Assembly (NCBI GenBank): GCA_963739235.1
Contig: CAVTZY010000024.1
Location: 1-64,000 of the forward strand
DNA length: 64,000 nt
Direction of reading: 5' to 3'
Origin: JAFNAG01 sp963739235
Lineage (GTDB): Bacteria > Acidobacteriota > UBA6911
Shown in pieces: positions 29,295 through 39,363 of this stretch. Every line of letters starts with the position of its first letter. Positions within the stretch are counted from its first letter, which is position 1. The translations under genes were made by a program, and so were the position numbers. Under the pieces are notes generated by a model. That model saw nothing but the letters and a program-made list of their open reading frames with translations. It was not told the DNA's origin and made no database searches.

Positions 29295-29831
29295 ATGGCG
29301 GAATTCAAAGGCCGGGTATCGAGGGGCGGAAAGAAAACAGGGGTAAAGGACCGGAGGACCTCGCCGCGATTTTCGCAAACCAAGATCCCAAACCTGCAGA
29401 ATGTCAATCCTCTGGACGGTCCCGTGGCGCGTCTCGTTAACATTTCTCGCGGAGGCATCCTCCTCGAGACGGCAAAATGCATGGTACCGGGTGGGATTGT
29501 TTACATTCGGCTGATTGCGGCGGACGCAGTGTTTTTGCTCAGGGGAAGGGTTTTGAGATCGTGCCCTTCATTGATACGCAATCCCAAACCGATTTATGAA
29601 TCCGCCGTCTCCTTAGATGGGACCTTCCCGATGCCGATCGAGGCCAGTGCTGGATCTACGGCCGTGGAGCCCGCGGCGATTCCGCCTTCCGGGCATGAAT
29701 CCAGCTTGTGTGAATCCGAAGGGAAGGCAGCGACCTCCGGGGCGCAACCGCCAACAACCTATACAGTGACCGCCTCTGTCCCGCGGTCAGGACCTGATCT
29801 TAACCAAATATTCGGACTCAACAGCTGGTAA
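29295..29831 (+). CDS. PilZ-domain protein
   Basis: The ATG at 29295 gives 178 residues starting MAEFKGRVSRGGKKTG. The frame is open back to 29187, but a PilZ protein is cytosolic and the upstream piece looks like spurious signal sequence. The domain shows the c-di-GMP motif RRTSPR near the N-terminus and NISRGG some 30 residues on, then the beta-barrel strands VYIRLIAADAVFLLRGRVLRS. The C-terminal half is low complexity. It lies just upstream of the giant receiver/coiled-coil gene, suggesting one signalling locus. Confidence 0.7.
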   Translation: MAEFKGRVSRGGKKTGVKDRRTSPRFSQTKIPNLQNVNPLDGPVARLVNISRGGILLETAKCMVPGGIVYIRLIAADAVFLLRGRVLRSCPSLIRNPKPIYESAVSLDGTFPMPIEASAGSTAVEPAAIPPSGHESSLCESEGKAATSGAQPPTTYTVTASVPRSGPDLNQIFGLNSW

Positions 29832-30020
29832 GTAGAGGGAAACATTTCGCCACGCGCTTTAGCAGGTGTCGCAACATCGAGGTCAGGGCTACACAACGAT
29901 GCCATGCGCGCGCCATTGATTTCCGGCAACACCGCCAGAGTCGCTCCGGAAGCCGGGCTCAACCGGCAACGCGGCAACATATAACGATCTGATCCGGCTC
30001 CTGATCGTTGGACCATAAAC

Positions 30021-33000
30021 ATGAACGTTTTGTTTGTAACCGCTCAGATTCGGGACGCCAACTTCATCGAGCACGAGCTGCGCAAAACTGCGCCGGCTGT
30101 TCATGTGGATGTGTCTCCCAAGCCCGATGACGCGCTCGCGCGTATTGCTGTTCCCGGACGCTACGATGCGGTGTGGATCGATTCTGCCCTGCCCGACAGC
30201 GATTGCCAAAACCTGATTATGAGCATTCGCGAGCAGGATCTGCCGCTTGCCATCATCATATTAGTCCCACCATCGGGTGAGGATCCCCCTTTGTCGCTGC
30301 TTGAGGCAGGCGCAGATGACTATATTGTCAAACGTCCTTACTTTATCAGAAATCTCCATGCGCTGCTGCAGCGCACGGTCGATCGCCGTCGCATAGAAGC
30401 GGAACGGCGCATCCACCCGCTGCTTGTGCTCTACGCCGGCGACATGCTCAATGCTCGCCACTACTTTTCGAACGCCCCGCTGATCAATCTCGAGGCCGGC
30501 GTTCTCAACCCGGACGGCACCTGCACCCTGCCCTCGACCGCATCCGGCAAGTTACCCTATGATGCTGTTGTAATTGAGGATTCGGGGTCGGGAATTCAAG
30601 TGTTGCGCATCCTCAAAGAGGTCATTGCGCGCGGCGCCGACATTCCCGTGATCCTGCTGGTGGAATCCGGCCAGGAAAACCTCTGTGAGCAAGCGCTCAA
30701 AATCGGGGCCGCGGAGTGCGTGATCAAGAGCGGCGATTTTGTGCAGCATCTGATCCCGGGTGTCGAAAATGCCGTCCGCCGGCGCGACCTCCTGCGCGAG
30801 AAAGCAGCTTTGCGTTCTACCGAGGCTCATCTGCGGCTGCTGGTCGAAAACATTCCTGCATGCGTGGTCCTGATGACCTCCGGCGGAGTCATCCAGGCTG
30901 TGAATTGGGCGGGACTTGCGCTCGTGGGCGCGACGCATGTCGAGCAGATCGTCGGCAAGAGCTTGTGGTCTGTGGTCGGATCTAAACATCAAGACAAACT
31001 GCGAGTCTTCCTTGCCGGTGTCTCTACTGGTACCAAGGGCGTCATTCGATTCGGATTGGACGGTCTCAACGGTATTTCGCGCCGGCTGGAGATGAATGCG
31101 GTGCCTCTGCGCAGGGATGCTGAGAGTCCTGCTTCAGTGCTGGGGGTGCTGCGCGATCTGGGCCAGGAAAACTTCGAGGAATCTCAAGAGGCGGAGGTCA
31201 CGGAAGTACCAGCGGAGCCGGCGGCGGCAGGCCGCCAAGCTAAAGACGCCATCCCTTCGATCTCGGATCTCCAACGAGAGGCAGTGGAGCAGGTACGCCT
31301 GGCGCAGGAAAACCGAACACAACAGCTGGGGCAAGCGCAATCCGGAGCAGAACCTTCGGATGAGGACCGCCGGGTGTCGGAAGGTCAGTATGTGGTTTTG
31401 GAGGAGTCCGTCAGAATCATCAAAACCGCATATGAAAAGCTGGAAGAGGAACTGCGCACGAGCCAGAAGCGCTGGGATGTCGAACGCAGGAAGTACGAAG
31501 AAGAGCGGAAATCGCTGCAACTTGCGGCGCGCAATGCGGAAGAAAATCTCGCCAAAGCCGAAGATCAACACCGGACCGAACTGCAGGAATGGCAGCAGAC
31601 ACGTCACGAATTGGAGCAACAACGCCGCGAAACCGAAGTGCGACTGAGGTTGCTCGAGGAAAGCACGCACGGACTTACGGGACAATCGGGTGATTTCGAG
31701 AATCAGTACCTGACGGCGAAATCCGATTGGGAGATCACTCGTCAGGAACTGGAGCTGCAATACCGTGAGGCCCAGGATCGACTGGCCTGGTCGGAGGAAG
31801 AGGTTCGCAAGCTCGCCGACAGCCGGGCGGAACTCGAAAACAAGCACCTGGCGGAAAAAGAGGAATGGGCGAAGGCTTATCAGGAGCTCAAGGAACAGTA
31901 TCGCGAAAATGCCGAACGACGGGCGTTTCTCGAAGAGGAAGTCGGCAAACTCGGCGACAACCGGATGACGCTGGAGAACCGGCTCCTGACAGAGCAAACG
32001 GAACGGGAGAAGGAACACCAGAAACTGGAGCAGCAGTACCAGGAATCGGAACAACAGAGGAGATGGCTCGAGGAAGATGTGCGCCGGCTCACCGACAGCC
32101 GAACTGAGCTCGAGAACCAGTACCTGGCGGAGAAAGCGGCATGGGAGACGAAGCGTCAGGACCTGGAACAGCAGTGCCAGGCCGCCGAAGCAGGACGGGC
32201 AGCGATCGACGAAGCTATGCGCGAATCCGAAGCCCGCTTCGCGCGGGAAGCACAAGAGCACCAGGCGGAGAAAACGGCCTGGGAGCAGACTCATTCTGCG
32301 TTGGAACAGCGGCAAGGCGAGACCGAAGCACAACGAGTGCTGCTCGAAGAAGAAGTTCGCAAACTCACCGACAACCGTGCAGAGCTTGAAAACCAGCACC
32401 AGGCGGAGAAAACGGCCTGGGAGCAGACCCAATCTGCGTTGGAACAGCGGCAAGGCGAGACCGAAGCACAACGAGTGCTGCTCGAAGAAGAAGTTCGCAA
32501 ACTCGCCGACAGCCGGGCAGAGATCGAGAACCAGCGCCAGGCGGAGAAAACGGCCTGGCAGCAGACCCAATCTGCGTTGGAACAGCGGCAAGGCGAGATC
32601 GAAGCACAACGAGTGCTGCTCGAAGAAGAAGTTCGCAAACTCGCCGACAGCCGGGCAGAGATCGAGAACCAGCGCCAGGCGGAACGGGCTGCATGGGATC
32701 AGGCTCATCAGGTTCTGGAGCAGCGGCTGCATGAAGCGGATGAGCGGCGAGTTTTGCTTGAAGGAGAGATTCGCAACATCACTAACGCCCGTGCAGAGCT
32801 TGAAAACCGGCACCTGGGAGAAAAAGCGACATGGGAGCAGGCTCAGGCTGCATTGGAGCAGAGGCAGCGCGAAACGGAAGAACGACGGGTGTCGCTCGCG
32901 GAAGAGGTTCGCCAGCTCACCGACAGTCGGACGGAGCTCGCAAACCTGCACCAGGCTGAAAAAGCGGAATGGGAGAGAGCCCGCCATGAGCTTGAACAAC

Positions 33001-35624
33001 AACAACAAGGGGCCGCACAGCACCAGGCACTGCTCGAGGACAAGATTCATACGCTTGAAAACAACCTGGCCGAACTTATTAACATGCGCCGGGAAGAACA
33101 AACGGCGTGGGAAAAAACCCGCTTCGAGCTGGAACAACAACGGCTCAAATCCGAGGAGCAGCTGGCTCTGTTTGAGCACAATACGCGCGGTTTCGGTGAC
33201 AACCGCGGCGAATTCGAGAGTCGGTACCTGACGGAAAAATCCGAGTGGGAGAAGGTCCGCATTGAGCTGGAGCAGCAGCATCGCGAAGCGGTGGGGCGAC
33301 TGGCACTGCTCGAAGAAAGCGCCCGCGAGCTTGCCGACAGGCTGAGCGCAGGCGACCGTCAGTACCAGGCGGACAGATCCGCCTGGGAGAAAACATGTCA
33401 GGAACTTGAGCAGGGCCGCCGCGAAGTTGAGGAACGATTGTCGTCGCGCGAAGAAGAGATTCGCAAACTTGCTGACGGCCGAACGGAACTCGAAGACCAG
33501 TACTTGTCGGATCGAGCAGCATGGGAAACAAGATGTCAGGAGCTGGAGCAGCAACGCTGTGAGATCGAGGCGCAACGCGCATTGCTCGAAGAGAACATCC
33601 GCAAGCTCGAGAACGCCAGGCAGGAGATCGAGAACCGGTTGCGGGCTGAAAAAACAGAATGGGAGAAGACCCGGCAGGAACTTGATCAGCGGCATCGCGA
33701 AGCTGAAGAGCAAAGGGCGACGCTGGCGGAGCATCTCCGACTTTTCGAAGCGCGCCAGGCTGATCAGGAGAATCAGCATCGCGCTGAGAAGACGGAATGG
33801 GAGAAGACCCGGCCGGAGCTGGAGCAGCGGCATGGTGAGGCCGAGCAGAGGCGGGCTCTACTTGAGGAGAATCTGCAGCGGCTCGAAAGCAGCCTGACTG
33901 CACTTGAAAACCGGCACCGAATGGAGCAGGCAGAATGGGTGAAGGCCCGTGAGGGATTCGAGCAGCAGCAGAGCGAGGCAGAAGCGCGGCGGATTTCGCT
34001 GGAAGAGGCCGTGCGTAAATTCCAAGCATACCAGTCCGAGATCGAGGAGCAGCGGCGAGTAGAATATGCCGGCTGGGAGCATGGACGTCTCGATCTGCAA
34101 AAGAAGCTTGCAGAGTCGGAAAGCAGGAGCGCGGAGGAGCAACACCAGAACGAGGCACTCCAAGAGACGCTGCGCTCAATGGAGGCGCGCTGCGCTGCGC
34201 TCGAAGAAAAGTGCCGGGAAGAGCAGGACGCCTGTGCCAAAGCGCTCCACGAACTGGAGCGGCAGCGCCAGGACCAACGGGCTGGGATCACGGCGTTTGA
34301 AGAAGCGCTGAAGACCGCCGAAAAGCGAGTCGCTTTGCTGCAGGAAAAGTACCAGCAGGAACAATCAGGTCGGGACGACGCACGCAAACAGGTGGATGGG
34401 CATTTAACAGCGCTCGAGGAGGAGCTGCAAGGGCTTCAGACGCGACACGAGGAAGCTGCAGCACAGGCCCGAATTGACCGGGCAGGCTGGGAAGCGGCCC
34501 GGCAGGAATTAGTGCGTCGGCACGAAGCGGCGGAAACAATGCGGGCTGCCCTAGCCAAGGATCATTTTGCCTTGCAGGCCCGTCTGACGGAAATTGAAGA
34601 ATCAAGGCGCACCGAGACCGCGGCATGGGAAAACAAGCAGCAGGAACTGATTTCGAAAGCCCGCGACCTGGAGATAAAAATCAGGGCGCTCGAGCGAACC
34701 CTGGCAGCGTCGGAGGCAAATCAGGCCAGAATATTCAATGAACAGCAGCAAGAGATTGCAGCGCACAAAGAGCTGCAGGAGGATCTGGAAAATCAACGAG
34801 CGGCGCGCATGGCTCTCGAGGATGCTCTGCGCGCTTCGGAGGCACGGCTGGCTAAGCTGGCGGCGGATCTGAGACTGCAAAGGGCGGATAGGGAAGCGCT
34901 GAATCGGGAGCTTGAAGGGCAACGCGCGGCCCGCGTTGCGCTCGGGCGCGCGCTCCGGGCGGCGGAATCCCGGGTGCAGACCAAGCCGGTTTCAGAGCTG
35001 ACGATGCCTGTAGCACAGACCCTGGCCGATCTGGTCCAGCCCATGACCGACTGCGGCCATCTTCTCATGGAATGCCTGGGCGATGACGATCCCCGGCGCT
35101 TGCGTGCCGAGCGTCTAGTGGAGATCGCAAGCCATGCCAGGATGCTGGCGCGCCGCCTTCTGAGTCTTTCCTCTGTGCAGGAATCGATCGATCTCAACGC
35201 CGTAGTTGAGCAGATTTCCGGTACGCTGCGGCAATCAGCCGGCGAATGTGTGGATCTGATCACCCTTTTCTCTCCGCACCTGCCCCGCACCCTTGTTCCG
35301 CAGCAGCTGATTGAAAAGCTCCTGACTGCGCTGGTCAGACAAGCGTGCGATGCTCTGCCGCTGGGCGGCGCGGTCACGGTGGAAACCAGGCTCGCGGCTT
35401 TGGATGAAGCCCGCGAACCCGGAACTGCGGTCGTGCTCTCCATTACTGCATCCGGATGCGACGTGCAGGCTTTTGCCGATCCCGGCGCGCTTGAACCGTT
35501 CGTCGCCGCATGCCGAGGGAAAATGAGCACCAGCGGTGATCCCGACACCGGCATCACCATCGAAGTCTCCTTGCCCTCTGCATCGCCATCCAGCCGTGAA
35601 GATCGCCGGGACCTCCACGGATGA
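30021..35624 (+). CDS. Giant REC-REC-PAS-coiled-coil protein with degenerate histidine-kinase end
   Basis: 1867 residues. REC1 (about 1-120) keeps YDAVWIDSALPDSD and the switch Lys (YIVKRP) but lacks the N-terminal acidic pair. REC2 (about 130-255) has YDAVVIEDSGSG and VIKSGDF. A PAS domain lies at about 268-390. Residues about 430-1650 form a very long coiled coil made of a 46-residue unit (LLEEEVRKLADSRAELENQ ... AEKTAWEQ ... ALEQRQGE). The C-terminus (about 1660-1867) resembles HisKA plus HATPase_c, but the phosphoacceptor His is absent and the N-box reads ALVRQACDALP with no G-box. It looks like a scaffold or mechanical spacer in a signalling complex rather than an active kinase. The PilZ gene upstream hints at c-di-GMP or cell-surface control. 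Confidence 0.8.
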   Translation: MNVLFVTAQIRDANFIEHELRKTAPAVHVDVSPKPDDALARIAVPGRYDAVWIDSALPDSDCQNLIMSIREQDLPLAIIILVPPSGEDPPLSLLEAGADDYIVKRPYFIRNLHALLQRTVDRRRIEAERRIHPLLVLYAGDMLNARHYFSNAPLINLEAGVLNPDGTCTLPSTASGKLPYDAVVIEDSGSGIQVLRILKEVIARGADIPVILLVESGQENLCEQALKIGAAECVIKSGDFVQHLIPGVENAVRRRDLLREKAALRSTEAHLRLLVENIPACVVLMTSGGVIQAVNWAGLALVGATHVEQIVGKSLWSVVGSKHQDKLRVFLAGVSTGTKGVIRFGLDGLNGISRRLEMNAVPLRRDAESPASVLGVLRDLGQENFEESQEAEVTEVPAEPAAAGRQAKDAIPSISDLQREAVEQVRLAQENRTQQLGQAQSGAEPSDEDRRVSEGQYVVLEESVRIIKTAYEKLEEELRTSQKRWDVERRKYEEERKSLQLAARNAEENLAKAEDQHRTELQEWQQTRHELEQQRRETEVRLRLLEESTHGLTGQSGDFENQYLTAKSDWEITRQELELQYREAQDRLAWSEEEVRKLADSRAELENKHLAEKEEWAKAYQELKEQYRENAERRAFLEEEVGKLGDNRMTLENRLLTEQTEREKEHQKLEQQYQESEQQRRWLEEDVRRLTDSRTELENQYLAEKAAWETKRQDLEQQCQAAEAGRAAIDEAMRESEARFAREAQEHQAEKTAWEQTHSALEQRQGETEAQRVLLEEEVRKLTDNRAELENQHQAEKTAWEQTQSALEQRQGETEAQRVLLEEEVRKLADSRAEIENQRQAEKTAWQQTQSALEQRQGEIEAQRVLLEEEVRKLADSRAEIENQRQAERAAWDQAHQVLEQRLHEADERRVLLEGEIRNITNARAELENRHLGEKATWEQAQAALEQRQRETEERRVSLAEEVRQLTDSRTELANLHQAEKAEWERARHELEQQQQGAAQHQALLEDKIHTLENNLAELINMRREEQTAWEKTRFELEQQRLKSEEQLALFEHNTRGFGDNRGEFESRYLTEKSEWEKVRIELEQQHREAVGRLALLEESARELADRLSAGDRQYQADRSAWEKTCQELEQGRREVEERLSSREEEIRKLADGRTELEDQYLSDRAAWETRCQELEQQRCEIEAQRALLEENIRKLENARQEIENRLRAEKTEWEKTRQELDQRHREAEEQRATLAEHLRLFEARQADQENQHRAEKTEWEKTRPELEQRHGEAEQRRALLEENLQRLESSLTALENRHRMEQAEWVKAREGFEQQQSEAEARRISLEEAVRKFQAYQSEIEEQRRVEYAGWEHGRLDLQKKLAESESRSAEEQHQNEALQETLRSMEARCAALEEKCREEQDACAKALHELERQRQDQRAGITAFEEALKTAEKRVALLQEKYQQEQSGRDDARKQVDGHLTALEEELQGLQTRHEEAAAQARIDRAGWEAARQELVRRHEAAETMRAALAKDHFALQARLTEIEESRRTETAAWENKQQELISKARDLEIKIRALERTLAASEANQARIFNEQQQEIAAHKELQEDLENQRAARMALEDALRASEARLAKLAADLRLQRADREALNRELEGQRAARVALGRALRAAESRVQTKPVSELTMPVAQTLADLVQPMTDCGHLLMECLGDDDPRRLRAERLVEIASHARMLARRLLSLSSVQESIDLNAVVEQISGTLRQSAGECVDLITLFSPHLPRTLVPQQLIEKLLTALVRQACDALPLGGAVTVETRLAALDEAREPGTAVVLSITASGCDVQAFADPGALEPFVAACRGKMSTSGDPDTGITIEVSLPSASPSSREDRRDLHG
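32263..32676 (+). repeat. 138-bp tandem repeat encoding the 46-residue coiled-coil unit
   Basis: Three near-identical 138-bp copies begin at 32263, 32401 and 32539, with a diverging fourth at 32677. They lie within the coiled coil, and diverged copies continue on both sides from about 31.6 to 33.9 kb. The near identity shows recent unit gain. Confidence 0.85.
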
Positions 35625-35894
35625 GATTCCGCCCGCAAGACCTGGCGCAGTTCGTCCAACGCCCCCTCTGAAATGAGTCCGTCAGGGGGCCGCCCTGCGC
35701 CGCGCGGCGATCAGATCCACAGATTATTCGATCCCTGGCTCCGTCCGTCCGGGGCCTACTTGCATGCGTGCTTCGGCTGCAGAGGTCGAAGGTCCGTTTT
35801 TTTCCTTTCCGAGCCCACTAGTGGTACAGTTGTCGCTGCACCGCCATAGACCGGAACCTGCGATCGTATATTAAATGTTTTCTGAGGAATTCTG

Positions 35895-37802
35895 ATGAGC
35901 GGACAACACAGCCTGCTTACCGACGATGATCTACACATGTTTAATGAGGGTACGCACTACCGGCTTTACGATAAGCTGGGTTCCGGCCTGTGCCGGTCGG
36001 GCGGGATCGACGGAGCTTACTTCGCGGTATGGGCTCCAAATGCGGAATATGTGTCGGTCGTCGGGGAATTCAACCATTGGGATCGCGATGCCGCTCCGCT
36101 CAGCCAAAAAGGACATTCGGGAATTTGGGAGGGATTCGTTCCCGGCGTAACTGCGGGGACGCTTTACAAGTATCGCATCGAGTCGCGCTATCACCGTTAT
36201 CAGGTGGAGAAGGCCGATCCTTTTGCCAATGCGACCGAGGTGCCGCCCGGGACCGCTTCTGCAGTCTGGAATCTGGCCTACGACTGGCACGATGCGGAGT
36301 GGATGGCCCGGCGGGGCAAAAGACAGAGGCTCGACCGCCCCATTTCCATTTATGAAATCCATCTTGGCTCCTGGCGCCGGGTGATCGAAGAGGGGCATCG
36401 ATCCCTTAGCTACCGTGAGCTTGCACAGCAGCTCATCCAGTACATACAAACCATGGGATTCAGCCATGTCGAGTTTCTTCCGATCATGGAACATCCGTTT
36501 TATGGCTCGTGGGGATATCAGACCACATCTTACTTTGCCCCTACGCGGCGATACGGCGATCCTCAAGACCTGATGTGGTTGATCGACTGCCTGCACCAGA
36601 ACAACATCGGCGTCATATTGGATTGGGTGCCGTCCCATTTCCCCATGGATGGGCACAGTCTGGGCTACTTTGACGGGACGCATCTTTACGAGCATGCCGA
36701 TCCCCGCCAGGGAGTGCATCGGGACTGGGATACGTTTGTTTTCAACTACGGCCGGAATGAGGTCATTAGCTTTCTCATCAGCAGCGCCCTTTTCTGGCTC
36801 GACAAATATCATGCGGACGCTTTACGGGTGGATGCTGTTGCCTCGATGCTCTATCTCGATTATTCGAGGAAGCTCGGCGAGTGGGTTCCCAATAAGTTCG
36901 GCGGCAGAGAAAATCTGGATGCGATCCGGTTCCTGCGGATTTTGAACGAGCAGGTGTTCAAAAACTATCCCGACGTGCAGACGATCGCCGAAGAATCGAC
37001 CGCCTGGCCGATGGTTTCACGACCAACGTACCTCGGGGGCCTGGGTTTCGGTCTCAAATGGGACATGGGCTGGATGCACGATACGCTCAGCTATATGTCC
37101 CGCGATTCCGTATTTCGCCGCTTCCATCACGATCAACTGACCTTTCGCGGGATTTACGCCTTCACCGAGAACTTCGTCCTGCCCCTATCCCATGATGAAG
37201 TGGTACACGGCAAAAACTCACTGCTTGGCAAGATGCCAGGGGACGATTGGCAGCAGTTCGCAAACCTGCGCCTGCTGCTGGCTTACATGTACGCCCAGGC
37301 CGGCAAAAAGCTGCTTTTTATGGGTGGGGAATTCGGGCAGCGCGAGGAGTGGGGGCACGACCGCAGCCTCGATTGGAACCTGCTGAATTATGCGCCGCAT
37401 CAAGGGCTGCAAAAACTGGTGATCGATCTCAATCAGATCTATCGGAGTGAACCGGCCCTCCACGAGCTTGACAGCCAGCCCGACGGATTCGAATGGATCG
37501 ATTGCCACGATGCCGACACGAGCGTGCTGACTTTTTTGCGCAAGGCATCCCAGCCGGCGCGCCACCCTATTTTGGCGGTTTTCAACTTTACGCCGGTGCC
37601 GCGGGATGACTATCGGGTCGGCGCTCCCTTTCCGGGAGTCTGGCGCGAGATTCTTAACAGCGATGCGGCCATCTATGACGGCAGCGGCCTCGGCAACCTC
37701 GGAAGCAAAGAAACCATTCCCATCGCCGCGCACGGCCGGCCGCAAAGCCTCTCGCTCACCCTGCCGCCCCTGGCTGCCGTCTACCTGCGCCACGAATCCT
37801 AG
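35895..37802 (+). CDS. glgB: 1,4-alpha-glucan branching enzyme
   Basis: The 635-residue GH13 enzyme makes alpha-1,6 branches in glycogen. It has an N-terminal CBM48 (about 40-130, AVWAPNAEYVSVVGEFNHWD), the GH13 barrel with nucleophile D313 (DALRVDAV), acid/base E366 (TIAEEST) and D434 (LSHDEVVHG), and a C-terminal beta domain. It lacks the extra N1 domain of the long E. coli type, giving a short form. SD-like GAGGAA precedes the ATG. No glgA/C/P gene is adjacent, so it appears to stand alone. Confidence 0.95.
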   Translation: MSGQHSLLTDDDLHMFNEGTHYRLYDKLGSGLCRSGGIDGAYFAVWAPNAEYVSVVGEFNHWDRDAAPLSQKGHSGIWEGFVPGVTAGTLYKYRIESRYHRYQVEKADPFANATEVPPGTASAVWNLAYDWHDAEWMARRGKRQRLDRPISIYEIHLGSWRRVIEEGHRSLSYRELAQQLIQYIQTMGFSHVEFLPIMEHPFYGSWGYQTTSYFAPTRRYGDPQDLMWLIDCLHQNNIGVILDWVPSHFPMDGHSLGYFDGTHLYEHADPRQGVHRDWDTFVFNYGRNEVISFLISSALFWLDKYHADALRVDAVASMLYLDYSRKLGEWVPNKFGGRENLDAIRFLRILNEQVFKNYPDVQTIAEESTAWPMVSRPTYLGGLGFGLKWDMGWMHDTLSYMSRDSVFRRFHHDQLTFRGIYAFTENFVLPLSHDEVVHGKNSLLGKMPGDDWQQFANLRLLLAYMYAQAGKKLLFMGGEFGQREEWGHDRSLDWNLLNYAPHQGLQKLVIDLNQIYRSEPALHELDSQPDGFEWIDCHDADTSVLTFLRKASQPARHPILAVFNFTPVPRDDYRVGAPFPGVWREILNSDAAIYDGSGLGNLGSKETIPIAAHGRPQSLSLTLPPLAAVYLRHES

Positions 37803-37938
37803 GCAGGAGGTTCGTAGGAAGTGGACTCTCCACTCATCTATCGCAATTCAAGCTGGGGTTCAGACGGTACCAGCTAACAGCAGCCACGAAGAGCACAAAG
37901 CGGCATATCCGCATCCTAAAAACCTCAACGCAGTCCCA

Positions 37939-37970
37939 CATGCGCCGGGGCGCACCCAAGCGCATGAAAA
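37939..37970. repeat. Dispersed CATGCGCCGGGGCGCACC element
   Basis: A further copy of the element also found at 17889 and 39663, here directly before a 60-nt palindrome. Confidence 0.65.
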
Positions 37971-37996
37971 ACACAACCGTTGCGCGAAGCGCCTTG

Positions 37997-38056
37997 GAGT
38001 GCGGCGGCATGACGCCGCTTTGTCAGGCTTCAAAGCGGCGTCATGCCGCCGCACTC
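37997..38056. repeat. Perfect 25-bp palindrome, loop GTCAGGCTTC
   Basis: Arms 37997-38021 and 38032-38056 are perfectly complementary. The same element occurs at 61272-61331 in the opposite orientation, recognisable because the 10-nt loop is reverse-complemented. Confidence 0.85.
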
Positions 38057-38102
38057 AAAAGGCTCCGCCTATTTTCGGAACAGAGGTGCCAGAGGCTGCC
38101 GA

Positions 38103-38174
38103 GGATTTTTGCCTTTGAATGACTTTTCTCTGCGACCACTGCGTTGATCTTTTGCTTTTCTTTGCTTTAGGCCA
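38103..38174. repeat. 72-nt direct repeat, copy 1
   Basis: About 90 percent identical by eye to 43185-43256 (CTTTGAATGACT...GCGTTGATCTTTTGCTTTTC). It lies just after the metK stop, between metK and the palindrome. Confidence 0.65.
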
Positions 38175-38202
38175 TGGATTTGTGCTCTTTAGTGTTTTTG
38201 GT

Positions 38203-39363
38203 TTATCGCTCCCAGGGCAGCCCGGTGCGGCCGAAGTGGCCGTAGTTGGTCGTCTGGCGGAAGATCGGATTCAACAGCTCCAGGCGCTCGATGATGTGCG
38301 CGGGCCGGAAGTCGAAATTCTCCCTGACAAAAGCAGCGGCCTTATCCGGATCTCCGGTCCCGAAAGTGTCCACCTTGACCGAGATCGGCTGTGCCATGCC
38401 AATCGCATACGCGACCTGGACCTCGGCGTTCTTGGCCAACCCCTGCAGCACGATCTGCCGGGCAATGTAGCGGCAGAAGTAAGCCCCGCTGCGATCCACC
38501 TTGGAGGGATCCTTGCCGCTGAATGCGCCGCCCCCATGCCGGCCGGCGCCGCCATAGGAATCCACGATAATCTTGCGGCCCGTTACGCCGCAATCGGTGG
38601 AGGGGCCGCCATGCACGAAGCTCCCGGTCGGGTTTACGAAGTAGCGGATCTTCGGATCGTACCACTCGCCGAGGACTCGAGGCGCCAGAGTTTCCGTCAC
38701 GTAGCGGGCGATCGATTCGCGGTCGATGGTCGATGCGTGCTGGGTTGATACCAGGACGTCGGAAACCCGCTTTGGGGTGTTGCCTTCGTACACCACCGAA
38801 ACCTGGGTTTTGCCGTCGGGGCGCAACCAAGGAAACTCCGCGCCGCGGCGATCCTGCGCCAGCCCGGCCGCCAGCCGGTGCGCAAGGAGGATCGACAGCG
38901 GCATCAGCTCAGGGGTTTCATTGGTCGCGTAGCCGAACATGATGCCCTGGTCGCCGGCGCCCTGCTCGCCGCAAAGCGACTTGTCGCTTTCTATCCCTTG
39001 AGAAATTTCGGCTGCCTGCCTGGTGATGAATTGATGGATCTTGACCGCGTCAGCATGGAATGCCTCTGCGCCATCAGTATAGCCAACATCGCGAATCGCC
39101 TGGCGTACCACCTGCTCATGGTTAATGACCGCGTTGGAAGTGATCTCGCCGGCAAGAACTACCTTGTCGTCCTTGCACAGCACTTCGCAGGCAACGCGAC
39201 TGCGCTTGTCCTGTGCGATGTAGGCATCGAGAATGGAGTCCGCAATGTAGTCGCAAACTTTGTCGGGATGCCCTTCCGTGACGGATTCGGAAGTGAACGT
39301 GTGGAGGCCGGTTGAGAAAGCGAACGGGGATGAGGGTTGAGTATCTTCAATTGTCTTGGACAT
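38203..39363 (-). CDS. metK: S-adenosylmethionine synthase
   Basis: The 386-residue enzyme makes SAM from methionine and ATP. It shows the ATP/metal motif GHPDKVCD near residue 32, GEQGAGDQGIMFGYA, the GGAFSGKDPSKVDRSGAY loop and full family length. ATG 39363 has AAGGAG nine nt upstream inside a hairpin. A SAM-I-clan riboswitch and intrinsic terminator precede it, so the enzyme is repressed by its own product. No other methyl-cycle gene is next to it. Confidence 0.97.
   Translation of the reverse strand: MSKTIEDTQPSSPFAFSTGLHTFTSESVTEGHPDKVCDYIADSILDAYIAQDKRSRVACEVLCKDDKVVLAGEITSNAVINHEQVVRQAIRDVGYTDGAEAFHADAVKIHQFITRQAAEISQGIESDKSLCGEQGAGDQGIMFGYATNETPELMPLSILLAHRLAAGLAQDRRGAEFPWLRPDGKTQVSVVYEGNTPKRVSDVLVSTQHASTIDRESIARYVTETLAPRVLGEWYDPKIRYFVNPTGSFVHGGPSTDCGVTGRKIIVDSYGGAGRHGGGAFSGKDPSKVDRSGAYFCRYIARQIVLQGLAKNAEVQVAYAIGMAQPISVKVDTFGTGDPDKAAAFVRENFDFRPAHIIERLELLNPIFRQTTNYGHFGRTGLPWER

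Noticed and set aside
31134..33833. 899-residue minus-strand ORF
   Set aside because: Mirror of the repetitive coiled-coil gene; low-complexity Leu/Phe/Arg runs from the repeat, not a protein.
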